Origin: an uncultured Flavobacteriales bacterium
GTDB lineage: Bacteria > Bacteroidota > Bacteroidia > Flavobacteriales_D > Crocinitomicaceae
NCBI GenBank assembly: GCA_937973685.1
Contig: CALJKJ010000026.1
Span: 1-61,431, forward strand
DNA: 61,431 nucleotides
Direction of reading: 5' to 3'
The notes under the pieces are model-generated. The model had not been told where the DNA came from, ran no database searches, and worked only from the letters and a program-made list of their open reading frames with translations. A program made the translations under genes and the position numbers. Positions 25,353-34,189 of this stretch are shown piece after piece; positions within the stretch are counted from its first letter, which is position 1, and the number at the start of each line of letters is the position of its first letter.

Positions 25353-26897
25353 ATGCAAGATCGCAATTCAGAATTAAAACAAAAACGTGTTGACGCACAA
25401 ATAGGTGGTGGCCAAGCGCGCATTGACAAACAACATGCACAAGGCAAATTAAGTGCCCGTGAACGATTGACTTTGTTGTTAGACGAAGGTTCTTTCCAAG
25501 AAATTGGGATGTTCGTGGAACACCGCGCAACGACGTTTGGTCTGGACAAAGTAAAAAGTCCTGGAGATGGTGTTGTGACTGGTTTTGGAACAATCCATGG
25601 TAGAACAGTATATGTTTTCTCACAAGATTTTACCGTTCTTGGTGGGTCTCTTTCTGAAACGCACGCTCAAAAAATTTGTAAAGTGCTCGATTTAGCAATG
25701 AAAAATGGTGCACCAGTAATTGGATTAAATGATTCAGGTGGCGCGCGCATCCAAGAAGGTGTTGTTTCACTTGCTGGTTATGCCGATATTTTTTACCGCA
25801 ATACAAGAGCTTCTGGAGTTGTTCCTCAAATCTCTGTTATCATGGGGCCGTGTGCTGGTGGAGCTGTTTATTCCCCTGCACTAACTGACTTTGTTTTCAT
25901 GGTGGAAGATACTTCATACATGTTTGTTACTGGACCAAATGTGGTAAAAACAGTGACACACGAGGAAGTAACTTCTGAAGATTTAGGAGGTGCAAAAGCC
26001 CACGCTGAAAAATCAGGTGTTACGCACTTTACTGCTGCAAATGATGTCGAATGTTTGCGAAAAGTACGTGAATTGATGACGTTTATGCCGCAAAACTCAA
26101 TGGAATTAGCACCAACTTACAGCCTTGCTCCATTTGCAAAAGATAAATTAAAACGCATCCAAAACATAGTTCCTGATAATGCAAACATGCCCTACGATAT
26201 TCGCGAGGTTATCGACTGCATCATTGATGATGAAACATTCCGTGAAGTACAACAAGATTTTGCAACTAATATTGTAGTTGGATTTGCTCGTTTGGACGGT
26301 CGTTCTATCGGAATCATAGCAAACCAACCAGCAGCAATGGCGGGAGTTTTAGATATTGATTCATCGCGAAAAGGCGCCCGTTTTGTTCGTTTCTGTGATT
26401 CATTTAATATTCCATTATTGGTCATTGAAGATGTGCCTGGCTTCTTACCTGGAACCGATCAAGAATGGCGTGGTATCATCACGCATGGTGCAAAATTGCT
26501 GTATGCATTTGCAGAAGCAACAGTACCGCGTATTACGGTTATTACACGAAAAGCTTATGGTGGTGCTTTTGACGTTATGAACTCAAAAAACATTGGTGCT
26601 GACTTAAATTATGCATGGCCAACAGCAGAAATTGCCGTAATGGGTGCAAAAGGTGCTGCGGAAATTATTTTCAAAGCAGAAATAGCTGCAGCTGAAGACA
26701 AAGAAGCGAAATGGAAAGAAAAAGAAGCAGAATATGCAGACTTATTCGCTAATCCATACCGCGCTGCCGAAAGAGGAATTGTTGACGATGTTATCTTGCC
26801 GGAAGAAACCCGAGCAAAATTAATCGCAGCTTTCAAAATGTTGGAGAATAAATCGGAAGTCTTGCCGAAAAAGAAACACGGAAATATTCCGTTGTAA
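25353..26897 (+). CDS. Acyl-CoA (propionyl-CoA-type) carboxylase carboxyltransferase beta chain
   Basis: The 514-residue subunit transfers carboxyl from biotin to propionyl-CoA or a related acyl-CoA. It shows the standard N-terminus QKRVDAQIGGGQARIDKQH-GKLSARERL, then GVVTGFGTIHGR, GLNDSGGARIQEGV, MGPCAGGAVYSPAL (acyl-CoA oxyanion hole), and in the C-terminal half GIIANQP, DVPGFLPGTDQE, ITRKAYGGAFDVMNSK and MGAKGAAEIIF. The length equals the PccB family's usual ~510-515 residues when the ATG at 25353 is used. The frame to 25260 adds 31 unrelated residues. The alpha/biotin subunit is not beside it. Could also act on acetyl- or methylcrotonyl-CoA. Confidence 0.92.
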   Translation: MQDRNSELKQKRVDAQIGGGQARIDKQHAQGKLSARERLTLLLDEGSFQEIGMFVEHRATTFGLDKVKSPGDGVVTGFGTIHGRTVYVFSQDFTVLGGSLSETHAQKICKVLDLAMKNGAPVIGLNDSGGARIQEGVVSLAGYADIFYRNTRASGVVPQISVIMGPCAGGAVYSPALTDFVFMVEDTSYMFVTGPNVVKTVTHEEVTSEDLGGAKAHAEKSGVTHFTAANDVECLRKVRELMTFMPQNSMELAPTYSLAPFAKDKLKRIQNIVPDNANMPYDIREVIDCIIDDETFREVQQDFATNIVVGFARLDGRSIGIIANQPAAMAGVLDIDSSRKGARFVRFCDSFNIPLLVIEDVPGFLPGTDQEWRGIITHGAKLLYAFAEATVPRITVITRKAYGGAFDVMNSKNIGADLNYAWPTAEIAVMGAKGAAEIIFKAEIAAAEDKEAKWKEKEAEYADLFANPYRAAERGIVDDVILPEETRAKLIAAFKMLENKSEVLPKKKHGNIPL

Positions 26898-27039
26898 GCA
26901 CTTAATGTAATATAATTAGAACACTTTTCCAAATTAACTATTGTTCTCGTATTTTTGTTTTGTGATAGAGAACTAACACCTTTGTAAGTTTATACATCTT
27001 AATGTATTGAGAAAAATTTTTTTATTGAACCAAATACCA

Positions 27040-27047
27040 TAAGTTTG
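27040..27047 (+). promoter_or_regulatory. -7 box TAAGTTTG upstream of the subtilase gene
   Basis: TAAGTTTG matches TAnnTTTG and ends 22 nt before the subtilase ATG. No TTG was found at 17-23 nt upstream, so only the -7 element is supported. Confidence 0.45.
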
Positions 27048-27069
27048 GTCAACTTAAAAATTTAATCAC

Positions 27070-29961
27070 ATGAAAAAATCAACGCTAATTTTATCTTTAT
27101 TTCTAATTCCTTTTTGTTATGGACAAAGTAATTACTACAACAATGTAATTCGTATTATTGTCAATGATTCACTCTTAATGCCAAAAAATAACAGGCCTTC
27201 TAGTTCAGTTGAATTTGGAAATATATTGCAAACAAGTAATGTTAATTTTATTAGTAAACCTTTTTACTTTGCAAAAACAAAAGAATTGCAAAATTGCTTT
27301 GAATTATTTACCACAGGAAATATTGATACATTAATTAGTAGAATTTTAAGTTATTCTAATAAAAACCAAAATAATATTCTGGGCATTGAAAGGATTCCTA
27401 AAATTCAATCTTTGGGAAACCCAAGTGATTATATGTGGTCTCAGACAACACCAACAAGTTATATGTGGTACCTAAAAAAGATAGAAGCAGATAAAGCTTG
27501 GGATATTACAAAAGGCGACACCAGCGTTAAAATTGCAATTGTTGATTCAGGTGTTGATATAAATCATCCTGACCTAATTAATAAAATTGACCCACCTTAT
27601 GATTTCTACACAGGCCTGCCATTTGTTGACTATGGGGGAACTGAAACTAATTTCTTACATGGAACTTCTCTTGCTACATTAGTTGCGGCTGAAACAGCTG
27701 ACTCACTTTCAATTGCCAATGGTCAAATGCCTTCAGTGGGTTACAATTCAAAAGTAATGTTTGGGCAAAGATATAATGCTCAATTGGAGCATTTTCCTAA
27801 TCCAAATGGTACAAATAGCACTTATAATTTTGAAAGAGCTGACATTTTGTGTTTATATGCTAGTACAATAAAAAAAGCAAAAGTGATAAATGTTTCTTGG
27901 TCTTTTCACACAAGCGTAAATTTTGACACTCTTTACAGTATTTATTATCCTCAAGGTGTCAATTCATATTCATTAGTTGAAAAAGAAATTTTAGATAACG
28001 GCACATCAATTGTTCGTGCTGCTGGTAATTACGGAGATCAATTAGTACATTTTGATATCGATGCATGTAATTGCCCCTTGTATCCTTTTTCTGGTATAGA
28101 AGATGAACGAACAATTGTGGTATCTGGAACTGATTATAATGATAACCATCAAATAACCTATAACGGTCAACCTTACACACACAGCCATTATCCAGAAGTT
28201 GATTTGTGTGCTCCCAGCTATAGTCTTGTAGCTGGCACTTCTACGAATAATGGCACTTCATCATGGCCTTATGCAAATTGGGGTGGGACATCCCAAAGTA
28301 CGCCTCTTGTAGTTGGTACAATTGCCTTGATGTATGCAATAAACCCTTGCTTATCACCAACTAGTGTTCAAGACATCCTGAAACAGACAACTGATCCTAT
28401 TACAGATGCAGGGAGTTTTCCTGGATTAGTAGGTACTGGACGATTAAATACATTTAGAGCGGTTCAAGCGGCACAAATGCTACATTCTTCTACATTAGAT
28501 TTGTATATCAAAGATTGCAAAGAAGATTTAGGTAGTGAGTTGTACCCATATAATTGGCAAACTCCTTTTGATCAAAGTTCTGATATATGGGTGCGAAATC
28601 AAAACGATGGTTTTGTAAATAAAACACACGAAAACCCAGAATACACTTCAGGTTCTGTGAATTACGTTTATGTTCGGGTTCGCAACAAAAGTTGTGTTGA
28701 TGCAACTACCAATGATTCGTTGAAATTATATTGGACAAAAGCAGCAAATAGTACTTCATGGCCTCAAAATTGGAATGGTTCTAACCCTACAATTGGGAAC
28801 AAGATCGGTGCTGTAAGTTTAAATGGCTTAAAAGCTGGTAAAGACACTATTATTATGTTGAACTGGTCTATTTTGAATCCTTACATTTACAATAATTGGC
28901 AATCTTGTTTATTGGCACGTATAGAATCACCAAATGACCCCATGAATGCGAATCCCAATTATAGTGCAATGGATATTTTTCACAACAACAATTTAGCGTT
29001 AAAAAATTGTCATATTGTCAATATTATTCCAGGTATGCGCCCTGTTGGTGAGATTAACGGTGGAATCGTGCCTTTTGGCTCTTATGTTTATTTAGGAAAT
29101 GGAACCGGAAATCAAGTTACTATGGATATTAATTTTGTTTCCTTAGATAGTCTACATCCATTGTCTAATGATGCTGAAATAAAACTTTTATTTGATGAAA
29201 ATGGGTGGTCATTTTTTGAACCATACTTCACCAATAATCCAAATTTCAGACAAATTGGAGACAAACAAGTTGTATTGACAAACAAAAAGAGTTCTTTAAA
29301 AAACGTTTTTTTTAATGCTAATGAACGCTTTCCTGTTTATTTTGGATTCAGTTTGTACAACTCAAAAATCACAGAAGACAAATCCTATTTATTTGATTTC
29401 CAAACGTATAAATCTAATGATAGCTTATATATCGGTGGAGAACATTTCACAATTAATAGTTATGTTAGAGCGCCATTTGATGCCGATGCAGGTTCAGATA
29501 AACAGATTAATCCTGGTCAGTCAGTAACAATTACTGCAGAACAAATATCTGAGGCAGCTATCTATAATTGGTACGATACGGATGGTAATTTAATTTATAC
29601 AGGAAAAGACTTGTATGTTAGTCCAGAAGTGACAAAAAAATATAACTTAGAGGTAATAGCACTTTCTGATGGGACAATTGCAAAAGATGAAGTTGAAATT
29701 AAAATTAATCCAAATAAAATTGTAGCAATCACACCGAATCCAACTAATGATTTTGCTACGATTAATTACAATATTGAAAATTGTAATAGTGCCTATATCA
29801 TGTTGTTAAACCAAACAGGAACAGAAGCAACAAATTACCTGTTAAATTTATCAACCAATTCGATTACCGTCAATATGACAAATTTGGTTTGGGGTTCTTA
29901 CACTGCCATATTAATTTGCGATGGAGTTGCAACAGATGCAAAAATGATAATCAAACAATAA
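27070..29961 (+). CDS. T9SS-exported subtilisin-like (S8) serine peptidase
   Basis: The 963-residue protein has a signal peptide (MKKSTLILSLFLIPFCYGQ) and a subtilase domain with the full triad: Asp159 in VKIAIVDSGVD, His197 in FLHGTSLATLVA and Ser408 in GGTSQSTPLVVG; Asn320 in VRAAGNYGD is the oxyanion-hole residue. A beta-rich middle follows, then an Ig/PKD-like segment near 805-880 (DAGSDKQINPGQSVTITAEQ). The C-terminal ~75 residues (ITPNPTNDFATINYN to KMIIKQ) form a type A T9SS sorting domain, so the protein should be secreted or surface-attached. The next gene, 19 nt downstream, also encodes a T9SS cargo. Confidence 0.93.
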   Translation: MKKSTLILSLFLIPFCYGQSNYYNNVIRIIVNDSLLMPKNNRPSSSVEFGNILQTSNVNFISKPFYFAKTKELQNCFELFTTGNIDTLISRILSYSNKNQNNILGIERIPKIQSLGNPSDYMWSQTTPTSYMWYLKKIEADKAWDITKGDTSVKIAIVDSGVDINHPDLINKIDPPYDFYTGLPFVDYGGTETNFLHGTSLATLVAAETADSLSIANGQMPSVGYNSKVMFGQRYNAQLEHFPNPNGTNSTYNFERADILCLYASTIKKAKVINVSWSFHTSVNFDTLYSIYYPQGVNSYSLVEKEILDNGTSIVRAAGNYGDQLVHFDIDACNCPLYPFSGIEDERTIVVSGTDYNDNHQITYNGQPYTHSHYPEVDLCAPSYSLVAGTSTNNGTSSWPYANWGGTSQSTPLVVGTIALMYAINPCLSPTSVQDILKQTTDPITDAGSFPGLVGTGRLNTFRAVQAAQMLHSSTLDLYIKDCKEDLGSELYPYNWQTPFDQSSDIWVRNQNDGFVNKTHENPEYTSGSVNYVYVRVRNKSCVDATTNDSLKLYWTKAANSTSWPQNWNGSNPTIGNKIGAVSLNGLKAGKDTIIMLNWSILNPYIYNNWQSCLLARIESPNDPMNANPNYSAMDIFHNNNLALKNCHIVNIIPGMRPVGEINGGIVPFGSYVYLGNGTGNQVTMDINFVSLDSLHPLSNDAEIKLLFDENGWSFFEPYFTNNPNFRQIGDKQVVLTNKKSSLKNVFFNANERFPVYFGFSLYNSKITEDKSYLFDFQTYKSNDSLYIGGEHFTINSYVRAPFDADAGSDKQINPGQSVTITAEQISEAAIYNWYDTDGNLIYTGKDLYVSPEVTKKYNLEVIALSDGTIAKDEVEIKINPNKIVAITPNPTNDFATINYNIENCNSAYIMLLNQTGTEATNYLLNLSTNSITVNMTNLVWGSYTAILICDGVATDAKMIIKQ

Positions 29962-29980
29962 CCATTTAATATTAACAATC

Positions 29981-30850
29981 ATGAAAAAATTAATTTTACT
30001 AGTCGTATTACTCCAAAACCTTGCTTTTGGTCAATACCAATCGTTATTTAGTGATTCAATAACTACATGGGATATTATGGAGGATAGAAGTAACCTTGAC
30101 GATCCACAATTTCCATTGTATCGTTTGAGTATCGACCACGATACAATTGACGTAAATGGAGATACAATATTTTACATTGTTGGAACATCAAATTATCAAC
30201 CAAATTACCCAAACGAGAATTTTTTTGCTAAGGAAAATAGTGATCATAGCAAAGCTTGGGTTAAAAAGAATTATAACGATACTACTTGGTCACTTTTTTA
30301 TGATTTGACATTAACAGTTGGAGAGACAATTCAAAGTACTGCGGGTTCATTTAACACATCCTTATCTGAAGTTGATTCTGTGTATTTCGACATACAAAAT
30401 AGGAAACACATACGTTGCAATCAAAACACTTTTATTTCAGGTAAATTTGAATTTATTGAGGGAGTTGGTACATCGTATGGGTTATTCCGAACTAATATTT
30501 ATAATCCATCGCGCAAACCAACATTAATTTGCCAGCACAAAAGTGGTGTGCTCAATTATTCGTTGATTCACCCGCTAGTTGCAAATTGCCAAACGTCACT
30601 AGGAACAGATGAACTGACGGTAAGTAGTTTAGAGATTTCTCCAAATCCTTCGAATGATTGGATTGTTATCTCTTCAGAAAACACATTGCAATGGGAGACG
30701 ATAACAATAATGAACACTATTGGACAAATCGTTTCATCGGCACCTTACACTTCTGAACCCATCAACATCTCTGGTTATGAAAAAGGAATGTATATGCTTA
30801 TACTAGCAAATAGCAAAATGAGCGTAAAAGAACGATTTGTTAAACAATAA
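29981..30850 (+). CDS. Secreted protein with T9SS type A C-terminal sorting domain
   Basis: The 289-residue protein has a signal peptide (MKKLILLVVLLQNLAFGQ), a ~190-residue body with no family I recognise, and a T9SS sorting domain at the end (LEISPNPSNDWIVISSEN to VKERFVKQ). The body is rich in aromatic and Asp residues (SITTWDIMEDRSN, STAGSFNTSLSEVDSVYF) and resembles the short secreted beta-rich proteins common in Flavobacteriia. It follows the subtilase by 19 nt, so the two are probably co-expressed and may work together outside the cell; this is inferred from position only. Confidence 0.8.
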   Translation: MKKLILLVVLLQNLAFGQYQSLFSDSITTWDIMEDRSNLDDPQFPLYRLSIDHDTIDVNGDTIFYIVGTSNYQPNYPNENFFAKENSDHSKAWVKKNYNDTTWSLFYDLTLTVGETIQSTAGSFNTSLSEVDSVYFDIQNRKHIRCNQNTFISGKFEFIEGVGTSYGLFRTNIYNPSRKPTLICQHKSGVLNYSLIHPLVANCQTSLGTDELTVSSLEISPNPSNDWIVISSENTLQWETITIMNTIGQIVSSAPYTSEPINISGYEKGMYMLILANSKMSVKERFVKQ

Positions 30851-30853
30851 TAG

Positions 30854-32578
30854 TTAACTTCCTTCTCGAATATCCCTGATTTGCAACTGCAAGGTTGTTT
30901 GATTGTTCCAAGTGTTTGTTTCTAAGGTAAACGCGCAATCAAACGCGCATCCTGCAGCTACAAGATCTGCCTTTTCGGCTAAATTAAACCCTATTGCTGG
31001 AAGGGTGACCTTTGTTACCGGGTCGTACAACGCTACTTTCAAATGCGCTTCTTTCAAAATACGAAAAGAAGCCGCGTAAACAGAACGCACCACAAACACC
31101 GGCTTCGGATTATCGGGACCAAAAGGTTCCATTTCGGCCAACATTTTATAGATCCGTGGGACTTCGTGGACCGATTCACCTGCTAAAAACAAATCTGCTA
31201 ATCCGATTTCAACATCAATAATTAATTCTTCGACCTCATCTTTCAACAACATTTTGTCCTGAACAGCAGCATCAAATGCTTCGCGAAAAGCCGACACATT
31301 TTCCAATGGCAATGTCAATCCAGCAGCGTATTGATGCCCTCCAAACTGTGTAATTAAATGAGCGCACGATTCAATGGCATCGTATACACTAAAACCAAGT
31401 ACCGAACGTGCGGAACCTGTTGCAACGCCATTACTTTCCGTCAATACGATTGTTGGACGGTAATGTTTTTCAATCAAACGAGATGCAACAATCCCAACAA
31501 CTCCTTTGTGCCAGTCTGCCTGAAAAACAACCGTTGATTTTCGATTGGCATGCAATTCATCTTCGGCAATGAGCGCAAGTGCTTCTTCGGTCATTTGTAC
31601 GTCTAACAACCTTCTATTCGAATTGTATTCATCAATTTCCACAGCGATCGAACGCGCAAGCTTTTCAGAATCAGCTAATAACAAGGCGACTGATCGTTGT
31701 CCGCTATCCAATCGCCCTGCTGCATTGATGCGTGGCGCAATAATAAACACCACATTGGATAAATCGAGCGGGAACACTTTTTTTGCCTGTTGCACCAATG
31801 CCTGAATACCAATGCGTGGTAGTTCATTCAACTGTTTCAATCCTAATTTACACAACACGCGATTCTCGCCGCTCAACGAAACAATATCCGCACCAATTGC
31901 AATAGCAACCAAATCAAGTTGTTGCAACAAAAACACATCCGATTCGCCCATGATATGAAGCAATCCGTGCATCAATTTAAAACCCACACCACATCCACAC
32001 AATTCTTTGAATGGATAGCGACAATTATCTTGTTTTGGATCCAACACCAAACAATCTGGTACAATGTCTCCAGGAGTATGATGGTCGCAAACAATTATTG
32101 GCAAGCCTTTTTCCTTTGCATATGCAACTTTTTCAACCTCTTTGATACCACAATCAAGAGCAATCAACAAGGAAGCGCCACGTTCCAGCGCCGTGTCAAT
32201 TCCTTTGTAAGACAAACCATAGCCTTCTTCGTAACGATCTGGAATATAATAACTAACGTTTGTGTATTGTTGTAAAACGGAATAAACTAATGCAACAGCA
32301 GTCGTTCCATCCACATCGTAATCACCAAAAACAACAATATGTTGCTGCTGTTCGATAGCATTTTTTATTTGCTCCGCTGCTTCGCGGAGATTTAACATCA
32401 AAAACGGATCGTGTAATTGATCGAGATTTGGTTTAAAAAAAGAGGTAATTGTATCAAAATCCTTCAACTCCCGTTGATGTAATAAGCGTGCCATCAACGG
32501 CGAAACTTTTACATCATTTACTAGTTGAGCTACCTCAATATCACTCGGATTGTTTTTTATAAACCAACGTTTTTGCAT
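30854..32578 (-). CDS. recJ: Single-stranded-DNA-specific exonuclease RecJ
   Basis: The 574-residue enzyme degrades single-stranded DNA 5'-3' in recombination and mismatch repair. It has the DHH-family metal motifs: VVFGDYDVDGTTA (~80-92), ALDCGIKE, VCDHHTPG and NAAGRLDSG, then the DHHA1 motif GGHQYAAGLTL and a C-terminal OB-fold region. Length matches RecJ (560-580 residues). It converges with the T9SS gene; the stop codons are 3 nt apart, with no hairpin between. Confidence 0.96.
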   Translation of the reverse strand: MQKRWFIKNNPSDIEVAQLVNDVKVSPLMARLLHQRELKDFDTITSFFKPNLDQLHDPFLMLNLREAAEQIKNAIEQQQHIVVFGDYDVDGTTAVALVYSVLQQYTNVSYYIPDRYEEGYGLSYKGIDTALERGASLLIALDCGIKEVEKVAYAKEKGLPIIVCDHHTPGDIVPDCLVLDPKQDNCRYPFKELCGCGVGFKLMHGLLHIMGESDVFLLQQLDLVAIAIGADIVSLSGENRVLCKLGLKQLNELPRIGIQALVQQAKKVFPLDLSNVVFIIAPRINAAGRLDSGQRSVALLLADSEKLARSIAVEIDEYNSNRRLLDVQMTEEALALIAEDELHANRKSTVVFQADWHKGVVGIVASRLIEKHYRPTIVLTESNGVATGSARSVLGFSVYDAIESCAHLITQFGGHQYAAGLTLPLENVSAFREAFDAAVQDKMLLKDEVEELIIDVEIGLADLFLAGESVHEVPRIYKMLAEMEPFGPDNPKPVFVVRSVYAASFRILKEAHLKVALYDPVTKVTLPAIGFNLAEKADLVAAGCAFDCAFTLETNTWNNQTTLQLQIRDIREGS

Positions 32579-32666
32579 GTTTTACAGATTTCAAGTTTAA
32601 GATAGTCAAAAAATTGAATAATGTTGTAAAAAAGAGTAATTTAACAGCAAGTAATGCTGAAAATGT

Positions 32667-33926
32667 ATGTCAAACACGAGGAAAAAAAACTTTTTATCCC
32701 GCGCATGGGGGAAACTTGGACCAGGATTGGTCACTGGATCAAGTGATGATGACCCATCGGGTATTGCAACTTATTCGCAAGCTGGTGCAGCTTTTGGATT
32801 ATCGACACTTTGGGCAACATTGATTTCTTTTCCACTCATGGCAGGCATGCAAGAAATGAGTGCCCGCATTGGCTTAGTAACAGAAACTGGACTAACAGGT
32901 ACACTTAAAAAAAATTATCCGAAACCAGTGTTATACCTCATGTTACTGTTTAGTTTTCCAGCAATTGTTTTAAACATTGGAGCAGACATTGCTGGAATGG
33001 GAGCAGTAGGGAATTTACTATTCCCACAAATCGATGCCATGTACTTCAGCGTTTTTTTTACGATGATGTTACTTATTTTGATCATCTATCTTCCCTATCA
33101 AAAAATAGCCGCTATACTTAAATACTTGTGTTTAGCCTTGCTCTTGTATTTTTTTGTGCCTTTTATGTACAAACAAGATTGGTTACTAATTGTTAAATCA
33201 ACTTTCATCCCTCATATTGAATTCAACGAATCTTTTATTGCCATGATTGTTGCAATTTTTGGTACAACAATTTCTCCTTACCTTTTCTTTTGGCAGGCAA
33301 CAATGGAAGTAGAAGAAATGAAACACAAGAAAAAACACATCATGGTCAACAGAAAAATTATTCACGAAATGAAATCTGATGTCGACTTCGGTATGAGTTT
33401 TTCAGGAATAGTTGCGTGGTTTATCATTTTGACAACTGGTACTGTACTTTATAACGCAGGCATACACAATATTGACACGGTTGAACAAGCAGCAGCTGCA
33501 TTAAAGCCTTTAGCAGGAAACATAGCATATTTGTTGTTTGCTGTTGGGATTATTGGAACGGGACTTTTAGCAATTCCTGTACTCAGCGGAGCTTTATCGT
33601 ATATTTTTTGTGAAACTTTTGACTGGAAGGAAGGATTAGACAACAAGTTTCACGAAGCCAAACCGTTTTACACAATCATAATCATTTCATTACTGATTGG
33701 ACTTTCGTTGAATTATTTTGGAATCAATCCAATCAAGGCACTTGTCTACTCTGCAGTTCTCTATGGTATGACAGCTCCAGTAATCATTGCAATCATTTTA
33801 CATATTTGCAACAATAAAAAAGTGATGGGGGATTTTACGAATGGAAAATTATCTAATTTTTTAGGTTTCTCAACATTAATAATCATGACAGTGGCAACAA
33901 TTGCGTTGATATACCTACAATTTTAA
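32667..33926 (+). CDS. Nramp-related divalent metal transporter with non-canonical metal-site motifs
   Basis: The 419-residue inner-membrane protein has ~11 hydrophobic helices and clear Nramp homology. In canonical Nramps TM1 carries DPGN and TM6 carries A-x-x-MPH, which bind Mn or Fe. Here TM1 reads SSDDDPSGIATYSQ (DPSG at ~29-32), keeping the Asp but replacing Gly-Asn with Ser-Gly. TM6 reads FGTTISPYLFFWQ (~195-207), with no Met and no His. Loss of the TM6 methionine is a feature of Nramp-related Mg transporters, so this protein may move Mg or another hard metal; that is inference. The acidic EVEEMKHKKK loop follows TM6. The gene stands alone between recJ and tatA. Confidence 0.85.
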   Translation: MSNTRKKNFLSRAWGKLGPGLVTGSSDDDPSGIATYSQAGAAFGLSTLWATLISFPLMAGMQEMSARIGLVTETGLTGTLKKNYPKPVLYLMLLFSFPAIVLNIGADIAGMGAVGNLLFPQIDAMYFSVFFTMMLLILIIYLPYQKIAAILKYLCLALLLYFFVPFMYKQDWLLIVKSTFIPHIEFNESFIAMIVAIFGTTISPYLFFWQATMEVEEMKHKKKHIMVNRKIIHEMKSDVDFGMSFSGIVAWFIILTTGTVLYNAGIHNIDTVEQAAAALKPLAGNIAYLLFAVGIIGTGLLAIPVLSGALSYIFCETFDWKEGLDNKFHEAKPFYTIIIISLLIGLSLNYFGINPIKALVYSAVLYGMTAPVIIAIILHICNNKKVMGDFTNGKLSNFLGFSTLIIMTVATIALIYLQF

Positions 33927-33951
33927 GAGCAAAAAGCGAAAGGAACAATTT

Positions 33952-33966
33952 TTAACAGCATGTTAA
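33952..33966. promoter_or_regulatory. Perfect inverted repeat upstream of tatA (possible operator)
   Basis: TTAACA-gca-TGTTAA is a perfect 6-3-6 palindrome ending 12 nt before the TAATTTTG box, so it overlaps the expected -33 region of the tatA-gatA promoter. No known regulator is matched. Confidence 0.35.
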
Positions 33967-33978
33967 GGGATATTTCCT

Positions 33979-33986
33979 TAATTTTG
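33979..33986 (+). promoter_or_regulatory. -7 box TAATTTTG for the tatA-gatA run
   Basis: TAATTTTG matches TAnnTTTG, 17 nt before the tatA ATG. No clear TTG at the usual distance upstream. Confidence 0.5.
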
Positions 33987-34003
33987 TAGTAAATAAATTT
34001 ATT

Positions 34004-34174
34004 ATGGGAAAGTTAGGTGCATTTGAAATTATCTTGATTTTAGCAGTTGTTTTATTATTATTCGGGGGTAAAAAAATTCCTGAATTAATGAAAGGACTTG
34101 GAAAAGGTATCAAAGAATTCAAAGATGCTAGCAAAGGCGAAGAAAATAACGCCTCTTCAGAAGAACAAAAATAA
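34004..34174 (+). CDS. tatA: Sec-independent translocase protein TatA/E
   Basis: The 56-residue protein has one N-terminal membrane helix (FEIILILAVVLLLFGGKK), the conserved FG-x-x-KIPEL hinge, an amphipathic helix (LMKGLGKGIKEFKDA) and a short acidic tail, exactly the TatA layout. TatA forms the pore of the twin-arginine export system. No tatC is in the window. gatA begins 15 nt later, so the two are probably co-transcribed from the TAATTTTG promoter. Confidence 0.93.
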   Translation: MGKLGAFEIILILAVVLLLFGGKKIPELMKGLGKGIKEFKDASKGEENNASSEEQK

Positions 34175-34189
34175 GCTAATCGAAATCAC

